Shown piece by piece: positions 1 through 4,282 of a DNA stretch of 8,580 nt. A model generated the notes under the pieces. It was not told the DNA's origin. It did no database searches and saw only the letters and a program-made list of their open reading frames with translations. Source of the DNA: an uncultured Gammaproteobacteria bacterium (GTDB taxonomy: Bacteria; Pseudomonadota; Gammaproteobacteria; Halothiobacillales; Halothiobacillaceae); the NCBI GenBank assembly GCA_938004235.1, contig CALKWL010000090.1, forward strand, positions 1-8,580, in the 5' to 3' direction. The translations under genes and the position numbers were made by a program. Position 1 is the first letter of the stretch, and each line of letters starts with the position of its first letter.

Positions 1-1079
1 TCTACGTGATCGGCCCGGAGGAGGGCTTCACCCTGCCGGGCATGACCATCGTCTGCGGCGACTCGCACACCTCCACCCATGGCGCGTTCGGCGCGCTGGC
101 GTTCGGCATCGGCACCTCCGAGGTCGAACACGTGATGGCGACCCAGACCCTGATCCAGAAGAAGGCGAAGAACATGCTGGTGCGTGTCAACGGCCACGTC
201 GGTCCGGGCGTGACCGCCAAGGACATCGTGCTCGCCATCATCGGCAAGATCGGCACCGCGGGTGGCACTGGCTACACCATCGAGTTCGCCGGCGAGGCCA
301 TCGAGGATCTGTCCGTCGAAGGCCGCATGACCGTGTGCAACATGGCGATCGAGGGCGGCGCGCGTGCGGGCATCGTCGCGGTCGATCAGAAGACGATTGA
401 TTATGTGCGTGGTCGTCCGTTCGCACCGCAGGGCGAGATGCTCGAGAAGGCCGCCGCCGCCTGGCGCGACCTGCGTTCCGATGAGGGCGCGCACTTCGAT
501 CGCGTGGTCGAACTGAATGCCGCCGACATCGTGCCGCAGGTCAGCTGGGGCACCTCGCCGGAGATGGTGGTGCCGGTTTCCGCCAGCGTGCCGAATCCGG
601 ACGCCGAGTCCGACGCGGTCAAGGCCAACGGCATGCGCAAGGCGCTCGCCTACATGGGTCTCGAGGCCGGCCAGTCCATCGAGTCGATTCCGGTGGACAA
701 GGTATTCATCGGCTCCTGCACCAACTCGCGCATCGAGGACATCCGTGCCGCCGCCGCTGTGATCAAGGGGCGCAAGAAGGCCGCTAGCGTGAAGCTGGCG
801 ATGGTGGTGCCGGGCTCTGGTCTGGTCAAGAAACAGGCGGAAGACGAAGGTTTGGACAAGGTGTTTTTGCAGGCCGGGTTTGAGTGGCGTGAGCCGGGTT
901 GTTCCATGTGCCTGGCCATGAATGCCGACCGCCTGGAGCCGGGCGAGCGCTGCGCATCCACCTCCAACCGTAACTTCGAAGGCCGCCAGGGACAGGGCGG
1001 ACGCACCCACCTGGTCAGCCCGGCGATGGCCGCCGCTGCGGCGATCGCGGGACATTTTGTCGACGTGCGAAATTTTTGA
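1..1079 (+). CDS. leuC: 3-isopropylmalate dehydratase large subunit, LeuC (5' end missing)
   Basis: LeuC is the aconitase-family catalytic subunit that, with LeuD, converts 2-isopropylmalate to 3-isopropylmalate in cytoplasmic leucine synthesis. The reading frame is open from the window edge (first full codon at position 3) to a TGA at 1077-1079, giving about 358 residues. The family is usually about 470 residues, so roughly the first 110 lie outside the window; GTG at position 6 is internal, not a start. Near the edge is the CGDSHTSTHG motif followed by GIGTSEVEHV. The three [4Fe-4S] cluster cysteines are visible: one in GSCTNSRIED (codon 717-719) and two in the CSMC motif (codons 900-902 and 909-911). 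The C-terminal NRNFEGRQG motif is also present. The frame shows no damage. leuD follows 14 bases downstream, as expected for the two subunits of one enzyme. Confidence 0.97.
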   Translation, partial: YVIGPEEGFTLPGMTIVCGDSHTSTHGAFGALAFGIGTSEVEHVMATQTLIQKKAKNMLVRVNGHVGPGVTAKDIVLAIIGKIGTAGGTGYTIEFAGEAIEDLSVEGRMTVCNMAIEGGARAGIVAVDQKTIDYVRGRPFAPQGEMLEKAAAAWRDLRSDEGAHFDRVVELNAADIVPQVSWGTSPEMVVPVSASVPNPDAESDAVKANGMRKALAYMGLEAGQSIESIPVDKVFIGSCTNSRIEDIRAAAAVIKGRKKAASVKLAMVVPGSGLVKKQAEDEGLDKVFLQAGFEWREPGCSMCLAMNADRLEPGERCASTSNRNFEGRQGQGGRTHLVSPAMAAAAAIAGHFVDVRNF

Positions 1080-1083
1080 GGAG
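1078..1083 (+). promoter_or_regulatory. leuD ribosome-binding site overlapping the leuC stop
   Basis: GAGGAG lies 10 bases before the leuD ATG and shares two bases with the leuC TGA stop (1077-1079). The arrangement suggests that ribosomes finishing leuC help start leuD, keeping the two subunits in balance. The motif is seen directly; the coupling is inference. Confidence 0.65.
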
Positions 1084-1093
1084 TGCTTAAGAC

Positions 1094-1729
1094 ATGCAAG
1101 CTTTCACCCAACACACCGGCATTGTTGCGTCGCTTGATCGTCCCAATGTCGACACCGACGCGATTATCCCGAAGCAGTATCTGAAATCCATCCATCGCAC
1201 CGGTTTCGGTCCGAATGCCTTCGACGATTGGCGTTATCTGGAGCCGGGCGAGCCGGGCATGGATCATTCCAAGCGCAAGGTGAACCCTGATTTCGTGCTC
1301 AACCAGCCGCCCTATGATCGCGCCAGTATTCTGCTGGCGCGCGAGAATTTCGGCTGCGGCTCCTCGCGCGAGCACGCGGTCTGGGCGCTGGACGGCTTCG
1401 GCTTCCGCGCGGTCATCGCGCCAAGTTTTGCTGATATTTTCTTCAACAACAGCTTTAAAAGCGGTCTTCTTCCCATTGTTCTTCCAGCGGAAACTGTCGA
1501 TCGCCTCTTCAAGGCTGTGGAGGCGAAGCCGGGCCTGGAGCTGACCATCGACCTGGAGAGCAAGACCATTCGAGGCCTTGGCAATGAAGTGATCGAGTTT
1601 AATGTCGATGACTTCCGCCGTTACTGCCTGCTCAACGGCCTGGACGACATCGGCCTGACCTTGCGTCACGCCGATGAAATTCGCGCCTACGAGGCGCGCC
1701 GTAAGGCCGAAGCGCCCTGGTTGTTCTGA
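1094..1729 (+). CDS. leuD: 3-isopropylmalate dehydratase small subunit, LeuD
   Basis: LeuD is the swivel-domain subunit that pairs with LeuC to form isopropylmalate isomerase. The predicted protein has 211 residues, matching the usual length for the family. Recognisable motifs are NVDTDAIIPKQ (residues 18-28), the substrate-loop motif GCGSSREHA (87-95), and FADIFFNNSFKSGLLPI (112-128). The ATG at 1094 is supported by GAGGAG upstream and by the N-terminal alignment with known LeuD proteins (a short MQAFTQHTG lead before the conserved block). leuC ends 14 bases upstream and leuB starts 35 bases downstream, so the three genes probably form one transcript. The codons around 1420-1490 are poorer in G and C than the rest of the gene, but the encoded motif is fully conserved. 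Confidence 0.97.
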   Translation: MQAFTQHTGIVASLDRPNVDTDAIIPKQYLKSIHRTGFGPNAFDDWRYLEPGEPGMDHSKRKVNPDFVLNQPPYDRASILLARENFGCGSSREHAVWALDGFGFRAVIAPSFADIFFNNSFKSGLLPIVLPAETVDRLFKAVEAKPGLELTIDLESKTIRGLGNEVIEFNVDDFRRYCLLNGLDDIGLTLRHADEIRAYEARRKAEAPWLF

Positions 1730-1764
1730 GATTCAAGTTTAATAAACATAAATAAGGCTTTGAT

Positions 1765-2853
1765 ATGACGAAACGTATTCTTGTTTTGCCCGGTGACGGC
1801 ATTGGTCCCGAGATCGTCGATGAGGCGGTAAAAGTGCTGGACGTTCTGGCCGGCGAGTTCGATCTCGACATCGAGATGGACGAAGGCCTGATCGGCGGCG
1901 CGGGCTATGACGCCGCCGGTCATCCCTTCCCGGACGCCACCCGCGAGATGGCGCTGGAAGCCGACGCCATCCTGCTCGGCGCGGTCGGCGGCCCGCAGTA
2001 CGACGGCCTTGATCGCCCGCTGCGCCCGGAGCGCGGCCTGCTCGGCATCCGCTCCGCGCTGGGCCTGTTCGCCAATCTGCGTCCGGCCATCCTTTACCCG
2101 CAACTCGCCTCGGCCTCCACCCTCAAGCCGGAAGTGGTCGCGGGTCTGGACATTCTCATCGTGCGTGAGCTGACCGGCAGCATCTACTTCGGTCAGCCGC
2201 GCGGCATCCAGGTCAACGACAAGGGTGAAAGGGAAGGCTTCAACACCATGCGCTACTCGGAATCCGAGATCGAGCGCATTGGCCGCGTGGCCTTCGAGGC
2301 CGCAATGAAGCGCAACAAGAAGGTCTGCTCGGTGGACAAGGCCAACGTGTTGGAGACCTCCGAGCTGTGGCGCGAGGTGATGGAGCGCGTGGCGAAGGAC
2401 TACCCGGATGTCGAGCTGTCCCACATGTATGTCGATAATGCCGCCATGCAACTCGTGCGCGCGCCCAAGCAGTTTGACGTGATGGTGACCGAGAACATGT
2501 TCGGCGACATCCTCTCCGACGAGGCCTCCATGCTCACCGGCTCGATCGGCATGCTGCCGTCCGCCTCGCTGAACGGCTCCAATCAGGGGCTGTACGAGCC
2601 CAGCCACGGCTCCGCGCCGGATATCGCGGGGCAGGGCATTGCCAATCCGCTGGCCACCATCCTGTCCGTCGCGATGATGCTGCGCTACAGCCTGGGACGA
2701 ACGGATCTTGCGGATCGCATCGAAAAGGCCGTTTCCAGGGTGCTCGACCAGGGGCTGCGCACGCGCGACATTATGGAGCCGGGCATGACCTGCGTTTCCA
2801 CCTCGGCCATGGGCGACGCCATCGTGGCGGCGCTGCGTGCGGTCAATCAATAA
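1765..2853 (+). CDS. leuB: 3-isopropylmalate dehydrogenase, LeuB
   Basis: LeuB carries out the NAD-dependent oxidation and decarboxylation of 3-isopropylmalate to 2-oxoisocaproate precursor, the last leu-specific step before transamination. The protein has 362 residues, normal for a homodimeric beta-decarboxylating dehydrogenase. Visible motifs are LPGDGIGPEI at the N-terminus, substrate arginines R96 (GIR), R106 (NLRP) and R134 (VREL), Y141, K192 (DKAN), metal-binding D224 (YVDNAAMQ), D248 and D252 (FGDILSDEAS), and the NAD-binding stretch from GLYEPSHGSAPD to QGIANP (275-295). D286 in the PDIAG motif fits NAD rather than NADP use. The ATG at 1765 has AAGG seven bases upstream. It lies between leuD and asd with short gaps and no visible terminator. 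Confidence 0.97.
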   Translation: MTKRILVLPGDGIGPEIVDEAVKVLDVLAGEFDLDIEMDEGLIGGAGYDAAGHPFPDATREMALEADAILLGAVGGPQYDGLDRPLRPERGLLGIRSALGLFANLRPAILYPQLASASTLKPEVVAGLDILIVRELTGSIYFGQPRGIQVNDKGEREGFNTMRYSESEIERIGRVAFEAAMKRNKKVCSVDKANVLETSELWREVMERVAKDYPDVELSHMYVDNAAMQLVRAPKQFDVMVTENMFGDILSDEASMLTGSIGMLPSASLNGSNQGLYEPSHGSAPDIAGQGIANPLATILSVAMMLRYSLGRTDLADRIEKAVSRVLDQGLRTRDIMEPGMTCVSTSAMGDAIVAALRAVNQ

Positions 2854-2875
2854 TTATCCTGACAATCACTTTTCT

Positions 2876-2880
2876 GGGGA
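2876..2880 (+). promoter_or_regulatory. asd ribosome-binding site, deciding the start codon
   Basis: GGGGA precedes the ATG at 2891 by 10 bases. The same frame is open back to an ATG at 2837 inside the end of leuB, but that longer form would add residues with no relation to the family, and the Rossmann motif (AVVGATGAVG) sits close to the N-terminus only if 2891 is used. Confidence 0.6.
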
Positions 2881-2890
2881 TTCAATCATC

Positions 2891-3913
2891 ATGAGCAAGA
2901 CTTACGATATCGCCGTGGTCGGCGCGACCGGTGCGGTTGGCGAAACCATGCTGTCCATTTTGGCCGAACGCAAATTTCCAGTCGGCAAGGTCTATGCCCT
3001 GGCCTCCGAACGTTCGTCGGGCAAGCGCGTGCCGTTTGGCGATGGCTACATTCAGGTTGAAAACCTGGCGGATTTCGATTTTTCCAAGGTTCAGATCGGC
3101 TTGTTTTCGCCCGGCGCCTCGGTGTCGGCAGAGTACGCGCCCAAGGCCGCCGCCGCCGGCTGTGTGGTGATCGATAATACCTCGCAGTTCCGCTACGACG
3201 ACGATATTCCGCTGGTGGTGCCTGAGGTCAATCCGCAGGCCGTGGCGCAGTACAAAAATCGCGGCATCATCGCCAACCCGAACTGCTCCACCATCCAGAT
3301 GCTGCTCGCCCTCAAGCCGATTTACGATGCGGTGGGTATCGAACGCATCAATGTCTGCACCTATCAGGCGGTGTCCGGCACCGGCAAGGAAGCCATTGAG
3401 GAATTGGCCGTGCAGACGGCGCACTTGCTGAACGCGCAGCCGATCGAAGCCAAGGTTTACCCCAAGCAGATCGCCTTCAACGTCATCCCACAGATCGACG
3501 TGTTCATGGAGAACGGTTATACCAAGGAAGAGATGAAAATGGTTTGGGAGACCAAGAAAATCATGGGCGATGATTCGATTTTGGTGAATCCGACTTGTGT
3601 GCGTGTGCCGGTGTTCTACGGCCACTCCGAAGCCGTGCATATCGAAACCCGTGAAAAAATCACGGCGGAAAGGGCGCGAGAGCTTCTTTCTATGGCTCCG
3701 GGCGTGGTGGTGCTGGATGAGCGCGTAGCTGGCGGTTACCCGACGGCGGTGACCGAGGGCGCCAATCATGATGCCAGTTATGTGGGGCGTATCCGCGAAG
3801 ACGTGTCGCATCCACGCGGGCTGGATTTGTGGGTGGTGTCCGATAATGTGCGTAAGGGCGCTGCATTGAACAGCGTACAGATTGCGGAAATCCTGATTCG
3901 TGACTATTTATAA
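2891..3913 (+). CDS. asd: Aspartate-semialdehyde dehydrogenase
   Basis: Asd reduces L-4-aspartyl phosphate to aspartate semialdehyde with NADPH, the branch point to diaminopimelate/lysine, threonine and methionine, so it is needed for cell-wall synthesis. The protein has 340 residues from the ATG at 2891. GATGAVG (residues 11-17) binds the nucleotide, C132 in NPNCST is the expected nucleophile, and R238 and H245 in RVPVFYGHSE fit the substrate-binding arginine and catalytic histidine. Length and motifs place it in the shorter Asd class found in Gram-positives and in many gammaproteobacteria, not the roughly 367-residue E. coli class. In Pseudomonas this locus carries a long-class asd plus a shorter Asd/Usg-like gene before fimV; only the short-class gene is here, and its catalytic residues are intact. 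It may be co-transcribed with leuB, 37 bases upstream. Confidence 0.95.
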   Translation: MSKTYDIAVVGATGAVGETMLSILAERKFPVGKVYALASERSSGKRVPFGDGYIQVENLADFDFSKVQIGLFSPGASVSAEYAPKAAAAGCVVIDNTSQFRYDDDIPLVVPEVNPQAVAQYKNRGIIANPNCSTIQMLLALKPIYDAVGIERINVCTYQAVSGTGKEAIEELAVQTAHLLNAQPIEAKVYPKQIAFNVIPQIDVFMENGYTKEEMKMVWETKKIMGDDSILVNPTCVRVPVFYGHSEAVHIETREKITAERARELLSMAPGVVVLDERVAGGYPTAVTEGANHDASYVGRIREDVSHPRGLDLWVVSDNVRKGAALNSVQIAEILIRDYL

Positions 3914-3941
3914 GCTAGTCTGTCGAGCGCTGAAGTCTGTA

Positions 3942-3960
3942 GGATGAAAACCACGCATCC
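3942..3960. repeat. Short inverted repeat, possible degenerate REP-like element
   Basis: GGATG (3942-3946) pairs with CATCC (3956-3960) across a nine-base spacer. The CCACGC inside it (3951-3956) can instead pair with GCGTGG at 3985-3990, so this repeat and the next one could form alternative folds. The stem is short enough to occur by chance. Confidence 0.3.
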
Positions 3961-3973
3961 GCTTGGCTCAGGC

Positions 3974-3998
3974 TACCCAATCGGGCGTGGATTGGGTA
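3974..3998. repeat. Perfect 9-bp inverted repeat
   Basis: TACCCAATC (3974-3982) is the exact reverse complement of GATTGGGTA (3990-3998), with a seven-base loop. It begins 60 bases after the asd stop. There is no T run after it, so it is not a standard intrinsic terminator. It could stabilise the 3' end of the asd message or be part of a dispersed repeat; the sequence does not decide. Confidence 0.55.
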
Positions 3999-4094
3999 AC
4001 GTGTGCGCAGCTCATGCAGATTAGCCGGAGTTTGATGGCTGCAATGGCGTCTTGAGCCGCACTTCGAGCACGGCAAATGAACTATGGTCACGGG

Positions 4095-4134
4095 TTAGCA
4101 GGCTGCTGAAATATTTATTTCAACAGCCTGCTAA
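4095..4134. repeat. Long hairpin A (17 of 18 pairs, 4-base loop)
   Basis: TTAGCAGGCTG (4095-4105) pairs perfectly with CAGCCTGCTAA (4124-4134). After one C/A mismatch the stem continues with TGAAAT (4107-4112) and ATTTCA (4117-4122), leaving a four-base loop. It resembles the terminal inverted repeats of the kind seen in gammaproteobacterial insertion sequences and miniature elements (GCAGGCTG followed by TGAAA), but no transposase is nearby. Confidence 0.75.
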
Positions 4135-4136
4135 GG

Positions 4137-4154
4137 CGGGACAAGGATGTCCCG
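4137..4154. repeat. Hairpin B (7-bp stem, AGGA loop)
   Basis: CGGGACA (4137-4143) pairs with TGTCCCG (4148-4154) around a four-base AGGA loop. It starts two bases after hairpin A. Confidence 0.65.
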
Positions 4155-4161
4155 ACGTAAA

Positions 4162-4179
4162 CAAGGGCGTAAGCCCTTG
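4162..4179. repeat. Hairpin C (7-bp stem, GTAA tetraloop)
   Basis: CAAGGGC (4162-4168) pairs with GCCCTTG (4173-4179) around GTAA, a GNRA-type tetraloop that is especially stable in RNA. It starts seven bases after hairpin B. The loop type is a modest hint that the structure works as RNA. Confidence 0.65.
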
Positions 4180-4186
4180 ATTTGCG

Positions 4187-4220
4187 CAGGCTGTCGCGAA
4201 TTTATTTCGCGGCGAGCCTG
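4187..4220. repeat. Hairpin D, related to hairpin A
   Basis: CAGGCT (4187-4192) pairs with AGCCTG (4215-4220). Inside, CGCGAA (4195-4200) pairs with TTCGCG (4206-4211), joined by a G-C and a G-T pair with one bulged G at 4214. The loop is five bases. The outer arms and the loop sequence TTTATTTC are shared with hairpin A, while the inner stem differs. The end of the structure is 62 bases before the fimV start codon. Confidence 0.65.
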
Positions 4221-4270
4221 GCTGAAAAATCCATGGATGGATTGATTCAGCATCTAATTAGAGAATTAAC

Positions 4271-4275
4271 GGGGA
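4271..4275 (+). promoter_or_regulatory. fimV ribosome-binding site
   Basis: GGGGA lies seven bases before the ATG at 4283. That start places a textbook signal peptide at the N-terminus, so site and protein agree. Confidence 0.6.
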
Positions 4276-4282
4276 TTCGGAT

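Larger units (their letters stand above)
3914..4282. other. Gene-free gap between asd and fimV, rich in inverted repeats
   Basis: This 369-base gap has no convincing coding region on either strand. It holds a weak inverted repeat at 3942-3960, a perfect 9-bp stem at 3974-3998, and a run of four hairpins at 4095-4220. The stretch 3999-4094 shows nothing recognisable. No hairpin here is followed by a run of T, so there is no clear intrinsic terminator for asd. No good promoter with both boxes at proper spacing was seen for fimV, although one would be expected in this gap. Confidence 0.7.

Noticed and set aside
650..1669. Long open frame on the minus strand opposite leuC and leuD
   Set aside because: It lies opposite two clearly real genes and its protein resembles nothing I know; long antisense frames are common in GC-rich coding DNA.
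1687..2850. Long minus-strand open frame opposite leuB
   Set aside because: It mirrors leuB codon structure, is His/Gly/Arg-rich and has no recognisable motif; the + strand gene is unmistakable.
2837..2890. Longer asd start at ATG 2837, overlapping leuB
   Set aside because: It would add 18 residues unlike any Asd N-terminus; ATG 2891 has a ribosome-binding site and puts the Rossmann motif in its usual place.
2882..3811. Minus-strand open frame opposite asd
   Set aside because: Same reason: a His-rich shadow of the asd coding sequence.
4095..4220. CRISPR array
   Set aside because: The repeated parts are hairpins with different stems and irregular spacing; there are no uniform direct repeats with unique spacers and no cas genes.
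4242..4269. Possible fimV promoter TTGATT with AATTAA
   Set aside because: The second box matches poorly and transcription would start inside the ribosome-binding site.
3914..4282. tRNA or known small RNA gene
   Set aside because: No cloverleaf with a T-loop GTTCRA motif and CCA end could be drawn, and no known small RNA was recognised.
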